Of a stretch of DNA of 64,000 nucleotides, positions 16,115 to 24,022 are shown one piece after another. The stretch covers positions 496,001-560,000 of the forward strand of contig JACKMZ010000002.1 in assembly GCA_024235135.1 (NCBI GenBank), read 5' to 3'. The stretch's first letter is position 1. The number at the start of each line of letters is the position of its first letter. The notes under the pieces were generated by a model, which worked only from the letters and a program-made list of their open reading frames with translations, was not told the DNA's origin and searched no databases. Made by a program: the position numbers and the translations under genes. The DNA is from Gammaproteobacteria bacterium. Its GTDB lineage: Bacteria; Pseudomonadota; Gammaproteobacteria; Competibacterales; Competibacteraceae.

Positions 16115-17032
16115 GTGGCCGTGGAGGATTTGGAGATTTTCGTGAATGTAGTGGAGGCGGATGGCTTTACCGCCGCTGCGGCTCTGATGAACATGACGGT
16201 GACGGCCACCAGCCGGCGTGTGAAGGCGCTGGAGGAACGTCTGGGCGTCCGGTTGCTGAATCGCACCACGCGGCGTATCAGTCTGACCGAGGCCGGGCAG
16301 ATTTATTTCGATCAGGTGCGGCGCATCCTCTCCGAGTTGCGCGATGCCGAGGAGCAACTCAGCCAATTATCCGGCTCGGCGCGCGGGACGCTGCGGGTTA
16401 CCGCGCCCATGACCTTTGGCGTGCGCCGCCTGGCACCGTGGATCGCGCGCTTCGCGGACGCCCATCCGCAACTGCAGGTGCAGTTGCATCTTGACGATCA
16501 AACCATCGATATTGTGGGCCAGGGCTTGGATATGGCGCTACGGATCGGTTATCCACGGGATTCCAGTTTGATCGCCCGTCCTATTCTGCCGGTTGCCCGC
16601 TATGTCTGCGCCGCTCCCGCTTATCTGCAAAAATGGGGCGCTCCCCAAACGCCCCTGGATTTGTTGCGGCATTCCTGCCTGCACTACGACAATCTCAGCG
16701 TGCGCGAGGAATGGACGCTAAACGGTCCCGACGGACCCGAAGCGGTGGAAGTGCAGGGCCGATTGTGCAGCAATAACGGCGAGGTGTTGTGTGAAGCGGC
16801 TGTCCAGGGTTTGGGGATCGTTCTGCTGCCCGATTTCATGGTCGAACAGGCCCTGGCCGAGAACCGATTGCAACGCATTCTGGAAGGTTTCGAGCCCCCG
16901 CCCTTCACCTTGTACGCGCTGTATCCCTCACGTCATTTCGTCCCGACCAAGATCCGCTTGTTGCTGGATTTTCTCATTCTCGCGGCCGGCCAAGGGGCGA
17001 TCGGTCGGCATTTCTCGGGTAACCCACCGTGA
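16115..17032 (+). CDS. LysR-family transcriptional regulator
   Basis: The 305-residue protein has an N-terminal winged helix at 1-62 (FVNVVEADGFTAAAALMNMTVTATSRRVKALEERLG, then LLNRTTRRISLTEAG) and a substrate-binding domain at about 90-295. The TATSRRVKALE variant and the RTTRR segment place it in the large LysR group whose members control adjacent oxidoreductase genes, often in response to quinones or aromatic compounds. The start is GTG at 16115 or 16121; no ATG fits. It is divergent from the pirin-wrbA genes, its probable targets. Confidence 0.9.
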   Translation: MAVEDLEIFVNVVEADGFTAAAALMNMTVTATSRRVKALEERLGVRLLNRTTRRISLTEAGQIYFDQVRRILSELRDAEEQLSQLSGSARGTLRVTAPMTFGVRRLAPWIARFADAHPQLQVQLHLDDQTIDIVGQGLDMALRIGYPRDSSLIARPILPVARYVCAAPAYLQKWGAPQTPLDLLRHSCLHYDNLSVREEWTLNGPDGPEAVEVQGRLCSNNGEVLCEAAVQGLGIVLLPDFMVEQALAENRLQRILEGFEPPPFTLYALYPSRHFVPTKIRLLLDFLILAAGQGAIGRHFSGNPP

Positions 17033-17051
17033 TTGCAAGCGCGCGACCTTC

Positions 17052-17264
17052 ATGAAGTGGCTCACTTTGGTCGCGGCGCTTAGCGATGGCAAACCGCTGG
17101 ACGCCTTGTCGCCGAATGGAGAAGGCGTCGCCGATTTACAACTGGGCGACGGCTGCGGACTGGAGCCGGACCGTTGGCGGCGGCTGGGCGATGGCGCGGA
17201 ACTGGAGGTGGAGGGCTTGGGCGTGTTGCGCAATCGGGTCGTGCACCCCGGCGGCCCGGTCTAA
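17052..17264 (+). pseudogene. Possible fumarylacetoacetate-hydrolase-family C-terminal remnant
   Basis: This short frame of 70 residues ends in GDGAELEVEGLGVLRNRVV, which is close to the C-terminal strand of FAH-family hydrolases/isomerases (DxVEVEIEGxGxLRNxVV). The catalytic core is absent, and the first half of the frame matches nothing I know. It lies 20 bases after the LysR stop and its stop overlaps the end of comM by 4 bases. I regard it as a decayed gene end, at low confidence. Confidence 0.35.
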
Positions 17265-18778
17265 CGGTGCGTTCCTCCCTGCCCGCGATCCAGGGCCCGG
17301 TAGCTGATGGCTTCCGTCAAATGCGCGGTCAGAATCGAATCGCTGTCCGCCAGATCGGCGATAGTTCGTGCTACCTTGAGAATCCGGTGATAGGCGCGGG
17401 GCGACAGTCCCAAGTGTTCCAGGGCTTTTTCCAACAGCCCATGGTCGCTGTCGCTGAGCGCGCAGTGACGGGTGATCTCTTTGGGCGTCATGGCGTTGTT
17501 GGCCTTGCCTTGACGCCGTTGTTGTCGAACGCGGGCGAGGCTGACGCGTTCCCCGACAAGCTGGCTGGATTCCTCGGAGGTTTCGCCGCGCAACAGACGA
17601 TGGGGTAAGCGCGGTACTTCGATCTGCATATCGACGCGGTCCAGTAATGGGCCGGAGACCCGCGCCCGATAACGGCGGACTTGTTCAGTGGTGCAGGCGC
17701 AGGCCCGTTCCGAATCGCCCAGATAACCACAGGGACAGGGATTCATCGCCGCCACCAGTTGGAATCGGGCCGGGAAATCGGCCTGGCGGGCCGCTCGGGA
17801 AATCGTGATGCGTCCCGACTCCAGAGGCTCGCGCAGCACTTCCAGAACCCGCCGATCGAACTCGGGCAGTTCGTCCAGGAACAGCACGCCATTGTGGGCC
17901 AGGGAGATTTCGCCGGGACGCGGTTGGCTGCCGCCGCCGACCAGAGCGACTCCCGAGGCCGTGTGATGCGGTGCGCGAAACGGCCGAACGCCCCATTGTT
18001 GGAGATCCAGTCCCGGGTTACTGACCGACGCGACGGCGGCGGTCTCGATCGCTTCGGCCTCGTCCATGGGCGGCAGGATGCCCGGCAAGCGACTGGCCAG
18101 CATGGTTTTGCCGGTACCCGGTGGGCCGATCAGCAACAGGTTATGGCCGCCGGCGGCGGCGATTTCCAACGCCCGTTTGGCATGATGCTGGCCCCGCACC
18201 TCGCTCAAATCCGGAACCGAGGCGCGTTGCCCACGCGGTATCCGGCTGACGTGGGCTTGGAGTTCGGGCGAGCCGCGCAAGTGAGCGCACACGTCCAGCA
18301 GATGCGCGGCGGCATGGACCTTCAATTCGCCGACCAGGGTGGCTTCGTCGGCATTGGCCTGCGGCGTCAACAGCGCACGGCCTGCCTCGCGACAGGCCAG
18401 AGCCGCCGGCAGCACACCGCGTATGCCGCGCAGTTCGCCGCCGAGCGCCAGTTCACCGAGAAATTCATGACGGGTCAGATGAGTATTGGGGATCTGCCCG
18501 GAGGCCGCGAGTATGCCTAGAGCGATGGGTAGATCGAAGCGCCCGCCTTCCTTGGGCAGATCCGCGGGCGCCAGGTTGATGGTGATGCGGCGGGAGGGAA
18601 ATTCGAAGCGGCTGTTGATGAGGGCGCCGCGGACCCGGTCCTTGCTTTCCTTGACCGCCGCTTCCGGCAGACCGACGATGGACAGACTGGGGAGTCCGTT
18701 GGATAAATGCACCTCGACGCTGACCAGAGGTGCGTCGATACCGGCTTGAGCGCGGCTGAAAACTAACGCCAGCGACAT
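17261..18778 (-). CDS. comM: YifB/ComM family AAA+ helicase for DNA transformation
   Basis: The 505-residue protein starts with the diagnostic LALVFSRAQAGIDAPLVSVEVHLSNGLPSLSIVGLP. It has an N-terminal Lon-substrate-like domain (1-165), Walker A LLIGPPGTGKTMLA at about residue 217, Walker B GVLFLDELPEF and a C-terminal magnesium-chelatase lid. ComM is a hexameric helicase that extends branch migration of incoming single-stranded DNA during natural transformation and is widespread in non-competent species as well. Length is the usual ~505. The spacer to ubiK upstream is 139 bases. Confidence 0.95.
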   Translation of the reverse strand: MSLALVFSRAQAGIDAPLVSVEVHLSNGLPSLSIVGLPEAAVKESKDRVRGALINSRFEFPSRRITINLAPADLPKEGGRFDLPIALGILAASGQIPNTHLTRHEFLGELALGGELRGIRGVLPAALACREAGRALLTPQANADEATLVGELKVHAAAHLLDVCAHLRGSPELQAHVSRIPRGQRASVPDLSEVRGQHHAKRALEIAAAGGHNLLLIGPPGTGKTMLASRLPGILPPMDEAEAIETAAVASVSNPGLDLQQWGVRPFRAPHHTASGVALVGGGSQPRPGEISLAHNGVLFLDELPEFDRRVLEVLREPLESGRITISRAARQADFPARFQLVAAMNPCPCGYLGDSERACACTTEQVRRYRARVSGPLLDRVDMQIEVPRLPHRLLRGETSEESSQLVGERVSLARVRQQRRQGKANNAMTPKEITRHCALSDSDHGLLEKALEHLGLSPRAYHRILKVARTIADLADSDSILTAHLTEAISYRALDRGQGGTHR

Positions 18779-18917
18779 GAGGATCGTCTCGAAACTACCG
18801 ACTATCTGATTCAGTGCGGAGCATACCCGCGAGTTTCTGCTCCATTTTGGACGGTGGCCGACGGCTCACGGTCCGGTTGATCCACGCCATCCGGCGTGGG
18901 CGTAAGCTGTGGGCCGC

Positions 18918-19208
18918 TCAGGCCTCGTCCTTGGGCGGCGCGGGCTTGGCCGTACGCCGCCGCGGTTGAGCCTTTTCCTCCAAGGCCGCGACCTGTTGTT
19001 CCAGGGCCTCCAATTTGGCGCGAGTACGTGCCAGCACCGCTTGCTGCACATCGAATTCCTCACGCGTCACCAGATCCATTTTAGCGAACGCCGTTTGCAG
19101 TACAGCATGGAAATTCTTTTCCAGGTCGGCTTGCATCTGGCGGAAGCCCGCTGGAACCAGTTCAGCGAAGCGTTTCGATAAATCGTCGATGATCTTGGGA
19201 TCAATCAT
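18918..19208 (-). CDS. ubiK: Ubiquinone biosynthesis accessory factor UbiK
   Basis: The 96-residue protein starts MIDPKIIDDLSKRF, followed by an amphipathic helix and a coiled coil (LTREEF-type start, then ARTRAKLEALEQQVAALE) and a basic Ala/Pro-rich tail. This is the YqiC/BMFP family, renamed UbiK, which binds UbiJ and helps the soluble Ubi complex in aerobic ubiquinone synthesis. It often lies beside comM/yifB in gammaproteobacteria, as here. Confidence 0.92.
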   Translation of the reverse strand: MIDPKIIDDLSKRFAELVPAGFRQMQADLEKNFHAVLQTAFAKMDLVTREEFDVQQAVLARTRAKLEALEQQVAALEEKAQPRRRTAKPAPPKDEA

Positions 19209-19292
19209 GCGGTGGACTCCTCATGGGGCATTGGCTTTGTGTTGGCAAACCAGTTTAGCGGGGTTTTGCCAAGGCCAGCAAAACTTGTTTTC

Positions 19293-19309
19293 TGCACTAA
19301 ATTGGTGCC
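19293..19309 (+). promoter_or_regulatory. NtrC-like binding site 1 upstream of glnK
   Basis: TGCACTAAATTGGTGCC matches the NtrC dyad TGCACCA-N3-TGGTGCA at 12 of 14 defined positions, with correct 3-base centre spacing. It lies about 100 bases before the sigma-54 promoter, the usual enhancer distance. Confidence 0.7.
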
Positions 19310-19322
19310 TGCCGTTTTTTGG

Positions 19323-19340
19323 TGCGCCAAGTCTGGTGCT
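19323..19340 (+). promoter_or_regulatory. NtrC-like binding site 2 upstream of glnK
   Basis: TGCGCCA-AGTC-TGGTGCT has both NtrC half-sites, each with one mismatch, and a centre one base longer than ideal. It starts 30 bases after site 1, about three helical turns, as expected for cooperative NtrC dimers. Confidence 0.55.
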
Positions 19341-19404
19341 TTTCTGAATCGGCCATCATTTCAACTTCTCGCAGCAGCGGTCTGTTTCAGCAGGCTTTTT
19401 TATA

Positions 19405-19420
19405 TGGCACGCGCCATGCT
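19405..19420 (+). promoter_or_regulatory. Sigma-54 promoter for the glnK-amtB operon
   Basis: TGGCACGCGCCATGCT fits the -24/-12 consensus TGGCACG-N4-TTGCW with one mismatch and keeps the invariant GG-N10-GC spacing (GG at 19406, GC at 19418). Transcription would begin near 19431, giving a leader of about 120 bases before glnK. With the two NtrC-like boxes this implies induction under nitrogen limitation. Confidence 0.8.
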
Positions 19421-19553
19421 TGGGGTTTTCTGTCTCAATCCGGCGGTCGCGCGCGGATAAAGCAACAGATGGGAGTTCTTTGATGAACCCGATAGCCCAC
19501 AGTAACCCGGCCCTCGCCAGCGTGGGGGCCACATTCACGAGGAGCCGTTCGTC

Positions 19554-19892
19554 ATGAAGTTAATCACCGCGATTATCAAGCCTTTCAAGCTGGACGATGT
19601 GCGAGAGGCCCTGACCGAGGTCGGTGTCCAGGGTATCACGGTCACCGAGGTCAAGGGTTTCGGCCGGCAGAAAGGCCACACCGAGCTGTATCGGGGTGCG
19701 GAGTACGTGGTGGATTTTCTGCCCAAAGTCAAGGTCGAGGTGGGCGTTGACGACAGCCTGGCGGAACGAGTCATTGAGACCATGACCAAGGCAGCCAATA
19801 CCGGCAAGATCGGCGACGGGAAGGTGTTCGTGTCCGACATGGAACAGGCCATCCGTATCCGCACGGGAGAAACCGGACCGGAGGCGTTATAG
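19554..19892 (+). CDS. glnK: P-II nitrogen regulatory protein GlnK (copy 1)
   Basis: This is a 112-residue trimeric P-II protein. The T-loop carries the uridylylation site Tyr51 (RGAEYVVDFLPK), and ATP-binding segments are TGKIGDGKVFV and the C-terminal IRIRTGE. GlnK senses 2-oxoglutarate, ATP/ADP and glutamine and plugs AmtB when ammonium is high. A GAGGAG precedes the ATG. It is first in the operon behind the sigma-54 promoter and 27 bases ahead of the first amtB. It is nearly identical to the second copy at 22688. Confidence 0.95.
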   Translation: MKLITAIIKPFKLDDVREALTEVGVQGITVTEVKGFGRQKGHTELYRGAEYVVDFLPKVKVEVGVDDSLAERVIETMTKAANTGKIGDGKVFVSDMEQAIRIRTGETGPEAL

Positions 19893-19919
19893 CTCCACGC
19901 AAAATTAGAGAGGTGTAAG

Positions 19920-21173
19920 GTGGAACAGGTATTAGAACTGAAATACGCGCTGGATACGTTTTATTTGCTGATGACTGGCGCACTGGTGATGTGGATGGCG
20001 GCCGGCTTTGCCATGCTCGAAGCGGGTCTGGTGCGCGCGAAGAATACGGCGGAGATTCTGACCAAGAATATAGCGTTGTATTCGATCGCCTGCGTGATGT
20101 ATCTATTGGTGGGCTATCAGATCATGTACCCCGGTGAGGGGCTCAACGCCTATATCCCCAGCATCGGTTTCCTCGTCAGCGAAGGCAATACGCGGGAAAT
20201 GGTGCTGGCTGGCGGCGACAGCGCGCCCGTCTATGCCGATATGGCCGACTTTTTCTTCCAGGTCGTATTCGTGGCGACGGCCATGTCCATCGTCTCCGGT
20301 GCGGTGGCCGAGCGCATGCGGCTGTGGGCTTTTCTATTTTTCGCCGTGGTGATGACCGGCTTCATCTATCCGGTCCAAGGATATTGGAAATGGGGCGGTG
20401 GTTTCCTGGATCAATTGGGATTCCTCGATTATGCCGGTTCCGGAGTGGTCCATTTGTGCGGGGGTACGGCCGCGTTAGCGGGTGTACTGCTGCTCGGACC
20501 ACGCTTGGGTAAATACGGTAAGAATGGCGAAATCGTGCCGATTCCGGGCGCCAACCTGCCGCTCGCTACCCTGGGCACCTTCATTCTGTGGTTGGGCTGG
20601 TTCGGTTTCAATGGCGGTTCGCAGTTGGCGGTGTCGGATGTCGAGAACGCGAATGCGGTCGCCAAGGTATTTGTCAACACCAACGCGTCTGCGGCTGGCG
20701 GTCTGCTCGCAGCTACGGTGACGGCTCGGTTGTTGTTCGGCAAGGCCGATCTCACCATGATTCTGAACGGCGCCTTGGCCGGATTGGTGGCCATCACCGC
20801 CGAGCCGCTGACGCCCAGTCCGGGGTTGGCCACGCTGATCGGCGTCGCCGGTGGCGTATTGGTGGTGTTCGCCATCGTATTTCTGGACAAGATGCGCATC
20901 GACGATCCGGTCGGAGCGATTTCCGTGCATGGCGTCTGCGGCATCTGGGGCTTGCTAGCCGTTACCTTGTCCAATCCCACCGCCACATTGCTGGCTCAGG
21001 TGACGGGCCTGTTCAGCATCATGGTCTTCGTCTTCATCAGCAGCCTCATCGTCTGGACGATTCTGAAGTTCACTATCGGCCTGCGTGTCGATGAGGAGGA
21101 AGAAATCGAAGGCGTCGACCTCGGCGAATGCGGTGTCGAGGCTTATCCCGAATTCACAGGCAACCAGAGCTGA
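19920..21173 (+). CDS. amtB: Ammonium transporter Amt/AmtB (copy 1, no signal peptide)
   Basis: The 417-residue protein has 11 predicted membrane segments. Amt marks include AMLEAGLVRAKNT, the pore region DYAGSGVVHLCGG with the first twin-His and GAISVHGVCGIWG with the second, and the C-terminal cytosolic IGLRVDEEEEIEGVDLGECGVEAY, which regulates GlnK gating. It starts at GTG 19920 with GAGAGG upstream. Unlike the second Amt gene it lacks a cleavable leader, so it begins directly with the first helix. The two Amts are clearly divergent and probably differ in affinity or partner GlnK. Confidence 0.94.
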   Translation: MEQVLELKYALDTFYLLMTGALVMWMAAGFAMLEAGLVRAKNTAEILTKNIALYSIACVMYLLVGYQIMYPGEGLNAYIPSIGFLVSEGNTREMVLAGGDSAPVYADMADFFFQVVFVATAMSIVSGAVAERMRLWAFLFFAVVMTGFIYPVQGYWKWGGGFLDQLGFLDYAGSGVVHLCGGTAALAGVLLLGPRLGKYGKNGEIVPIPGANLPLATLGTFILWLGWFGFNGGSQLAVSDVENANAVAKVFVNTNASAAGGLLAATVTARLLFGKADLTMILNGALAGLVAITAEPLTPSPGLATLIGVAGGVLVVFAIVFLDKMRIDDPVGAISVHGVCGIWGLLAVTLSNPTATLLAQVTGLFSIMVFVFISSLIVWTILKFTIGLRVDEEEEIEGVDLGECGVEAYPEFTGNQS

Positions 21174-21298
21174 TCATTCGCGGTAAGCCAGAGAACCCTG
21201 TCCCCATTATGATGTTTTGGTACCCCGATCAGCCTCTCAAACTATCGGGACTTCACGGCTTTTTCAGCTAAAACAACAACTCAACGGAATCTCGTGCA

Positions 21299-22627
21299 AT
21301 GAAAATTTCTCGTTCGTGTTTTAGGATCTGGATGTCGGTGCTGCTGCTTTTTCCCGCACTGGCTCTGGCTCAGGATAAGCCGGAATTGAGTGCCGGCGAT
21401 ACCGCCTGGATGCTGACATCGACGGCTTTGGTGCTGTTCATGACCATCCCCGGCCTGTTCCTGTTCTACGCCGGTATGGTGCGCAGTAAGAATGTGTTGT
21501 CGGTGATGATGCAGTGTTTCGCGATCACATCGATGGTGACCGTCCTATGGACCCTTTACGGCTATAGCCTGGCTTTCGACACCACCGGCATGGAGGCGGG
21601 CGTAGTCAACCTGAGAACTTTTATCGGGGGATTCGGCAAGGCATTCTTGAGCGGCGTGACCGTGGACAGCCTGACCGGGACTATTCCTGAAACGGTGTTC
21701 ATGACCTTTCAGATGACCTTCGCCATCATCACCCCGGCCCTGATCGTCGGCGCTTTCGCCGAACGTATGAAGTTCTCCGCGATGATGTTGTTCATGGCGC
21801 TGTGGTTCACCGTCGTGTACGCGCCGATCGCGCATATGGTGTGGAGCGGCGATGGCGCTCTGTTGTGGGATTGGGGCGTGCTGGATTTCGCCGGCGGTAC
21901 GGTGGTGCACATCAACGCGGGTATTGCCGGGTTCGTGGCCTGCTTGGTCACCGGTAAGCGCAAGGGTTATCCCACCGTGCAGATGACGCCGCATAACCTG
22001 ACTTACACGATTATCGGCGCCTCCATGCTGTGGGTAGGCTGGTTCGGCTTCAATGCCGGCAGCGCGGTGGCGGCCAGCGGGACCGCCGGTATGGCTATGG
22101 CGGTGACCCAGATTGCGACAGCCACGGCGGCATTGGCCTGGATGTTCGCGGAATGGATGAGTCACGGCAAGCCCAGCGTGTTGGGCATCGCCTCGGGGGC
22201 TGTCGCTGGATTGGTGGCCATCACCCCGGCTTCCGGCACCGCGGGTCCTATGGGCGCTCTGCTGATCGGTGCGGCGTCCGGAATCATCTGTTTCCTGTGT
22301 GCGACCAAGCTCAAGCGTGCTATGGGTTACGACGACTCGCTGGATGTGTTCGGTGTGCATGCCGTCGGCGGTATCGTCGGCGCCATTCTGACCGGCCTGT
22401 GCGCCGATGCCAGTTTCGGTGGGGTGGGTTTGGCCGAAGGCATGTCCCTCGGCGGTCAATTGTGGGCACAGACCAAGGGCGTGTTGTTTACCGTCGTGTA
22501 TTCCGGAATCGTCAGCTTCATTCTGCTCAAGGTGGTGGATGTGATCGTCGGTTTGCGGGTCAGCGACGAGGACGAAACCCAGGGTCTGGATATTTCGCTG
22601 CACGACGAGCGTGGTTACAGCCTGTAG
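21299..22627 (+). CDS. amtB: Ammonium transporter AmtB (copy 2, with signal peptide)
   Basis: This 442-residue Amt protein has a cleavable leader (to ALALAQ) as in E. coli AmtB. Marks are FLFYAGMVRSKNVLSVMMQ, the gate region FMTFQMTFAIITPALIVG, DFAGGTVVHINAG with the first pore His, VFGVHAVGGIVG with the second, and the C-terminal VGLRVSDEDETQGLDISLHDERGY. The conserved Ser and Trp of the outer site are in MVWSGDGALLWDWG. It lies 125 bases after the first Amt gene and 60 bases before the second glnK, so all four genes may form one transcription unit. Confidence 0.95.
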   Translation: MKISRSCFRIWMSVLLLFPALALAQDKPELSAGDTAWMLTSTALVLFMTIPGLFLFYAGMVRSKNVLSVMMQCFAITSMVTVLWTLYGYSLAFDTTGMEAGVVNLRTFIGGFGKAFLSGVTVDSLTGTIPETVFMTFQMTFAIITPALIVGAFAERMKFSAMMLFMALWFTVVYAPIAHMVWSGDGALLWDWGVLDFAGGTVVHINAGIAGFVACLVTGKRKGYPTVQMTPHNLTYTIIGASMLWVGWFGFNAGSAVAASGTAGMAMAVTQIATATAALAWMFAEWMSHGKPSVLGIASGAVAGLVAITPASGTAGPMGALLIGAASGIICFLCATKLKRAMGYDDSLDVFGVHAVGGIVGAILTGLCADASFGGVGLAEGMSLGGQLWAQTKGVLFTVVYSGIVSFILLKVVDVIVGLRVSDEDETQGLDISLHDERGYSL

Positions 22628-22687
22628 GGTTTTACGCTATAGTCAGCGTTATTGGTTATTCAAAGCAAAGCACGGCAGGGTTCAATC

Positions 22688-23026
22688 ATGAAACTCATTA
22701 CCGCGATCATCAAACCGTTCAAACTTGACGATGTGAGGGAGGCCCTTTCCGCGGTTGGCGTGCAGGGCATCACAGTGACCGAGGTCAAGGGTTTCGGCAG
22801 GCAAAAAGGTCACACCGAACTGTATCGAGGTGCAGAATACGTCGTGGATTTCCTACCCAAGGTACGGATTGAAATCGGCGTGGATGACGCCATCGTCGAC
22901 CGGGTTATCGATGCTATCTGCAAAGCCGCCAATACCGGCAAGATCGGCGACGGCAAGATCTTCGTCTTCAATCTGGAGCAGTCTGTTCGTATCCGCACCG
23001 GCGAGACTGGCGCGGACGCCTTATAA
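22688..23026 (+). CDS. glnK: P-II nitrogen regulatory protein GlnK (copy 2)
   Basis: The 112-residue protein shares the whole T-loop with copy 1, including Tyr51. It differs mainly at residues 60-75 and 93-98 (for example KVRIEIGVDDAIVDRVIDAI). The ATG at 22688 follows AGGG and fits the family start; the open frame from 22652 is an extension. A strong terminator follows. Two P-II proteins beside two Amt channels suggest either matched pairs or redundancy. Confidence 0.95.
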   Translation: MKLITAIIKPFKLDDVREALSAVGVQGITVTEVKGFGRQKGHTELYRGAEYVVDFLPKVRIEIGVDDAIVDRVIDAICKAANTGKIGDGKIFVFNLEQSVRIRTGETGADAL

Positions 23027-23052
23027 GCCCTGTTTCTCGGTTCCGTCCCTAC

Positions 23053-23086
23053 CTGAGGGGGATGATCATCCCCCTCAGCGGTTTTT
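23053..23086 (+). terminator. Strong intrinsic terminator after the glnK-amtB operon
   Basis: A perfect 26-bp palindrome runs from CTGAGGGGGATGA to TCATCCCCCTCAG (23053-23078), followed by CGGTTTTT. It lies 27 bases after the glnK stop. speE converges from the other side and may share the hairpin, although no T tract exists on that strand. Confidence 0.85.
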
Positions 23087-23116
23087 CCAGCCGACCCCCG
23101 GCGCCCCTCTCGACAA

Positions 23117-23974
23117 TCAGAACTCCAAAGCTCGCCGCATGAATTCCGGTTGAGCCAATGCGCCCCGGTGTATGTCGGCGTTGTAGTATTGCGTGGGAAA
23201 CGTTTTGCTGCTCGCGTCGCCTTCGCGAAAGCGGCTGACCTCGCCGAGCCTGCCCGCCAGGGTAACGCTCCACCAGCCGGAAGGATAAACGCATTGGGGA
23301 AACGGTAGGCTGCGTATGTTGCGGAAACCCGCCGCGCGCATCTCGTCATGCATGGGATGGATGATTTTATCCATGTGGAATAAGGGCGATTCGCTCTGCT
23401 GGGCCAACAATCCCTGTGTCCCCAAGGACCGCAGGCAGTCCCGGTAGAATGATTGGGAAAACAGCCCAACGGCCGGACCGACGGGGTCCGTGCTGTCCAC
23501 GATGATGACATCGTAGGCGCCGGCCTCCGCGTTTTTAACCCAGGCGATGCCGTCCTCGAAACGAAGACGCGCGCGCGGGTCCTGATTGGCCTCGCAAAGA
23601 GTGGGGAAAAAACGCTCCGCCGCCCGCGTGACCGCTTCGTCGATTTCCACCTGGGTGGCCGTCTCGACGCCGGGGTGACGCAGCACCTCGCGCAGCGTGC
23701 CGCAATCGCCACCACCGATGATCAGGACATGACGCGGTTGCGGGTGAGTGAACAGCACCGGATGAGTCAGCATCTCGTGATACAAGAAGTTGTCACGATC
23801 GCTGAGCATGATATAACCATCGATGACCATCAGATTCCCGAACTTCTCGGTGGCGTACACTTCGATATGCTGGAAAGGGCTGTGTTCATCCAGTAGCTTT
23901 TCCTTGATTTTCAGTGAAAAAGCCGAGCCGTTATGGTGATCGATTTCAGTGAACCATTCGCTGTTCAAAGCCAC
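23117..23974 (-). CDS. speE: Spermidine synthase (polyamine aminopropyltransferase)
   Basis: The 285-residue enzyme transfers the aminopropyl group from decarboxylated SAM to putrescine. Marks are the N-terminal GSAFSLKIKEKLLDEHSPFQHIEV, VIDGYIMLSDRDNFLYHEML, the SAM loop IGGGDCGTLREVLRH, and VDSTDPVGPA with the catalytic Asp. The frame is open far upstream, but GTG 23974 follows a GAGG and gives the family start (ALNSEWFTE) and length. It is divergent from speA, 48 bases away, so one control region serves two steps of polyamine synthesis. Confidence 0.95.
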   Translation of the reverse strand: MALNSEWFTEIDHHNGSAFSLKIKEKLLDEHSPFQHIEVYATEKFGNLMVIDGYIMLSDRDNFLYHEMLTHPVLFTHPQPRHVLIIGGGDCGTLREVLRHPGVETATQVEIDEAVTRAAERFFPTLCEANQDPRARLRFEDGIAWVKNAEAGAYDVIIVDSTDPVGPAVGLFSQSFYRDCLRSLGTQGLLAQQSESPLFHMDKIIHPMHDEMRAAGFRNIRSLPFPQCVYPSGWWSVTLAGRLGEVSRFREGDASSKTFPTQYYNADIHRGALAQPEFMRRALEF

Positions 23975-24022
23975 TTTCTGTATTACCTCGCTTGCTAAGA
24001 AATCGCTTGAGGACAATCCGCC

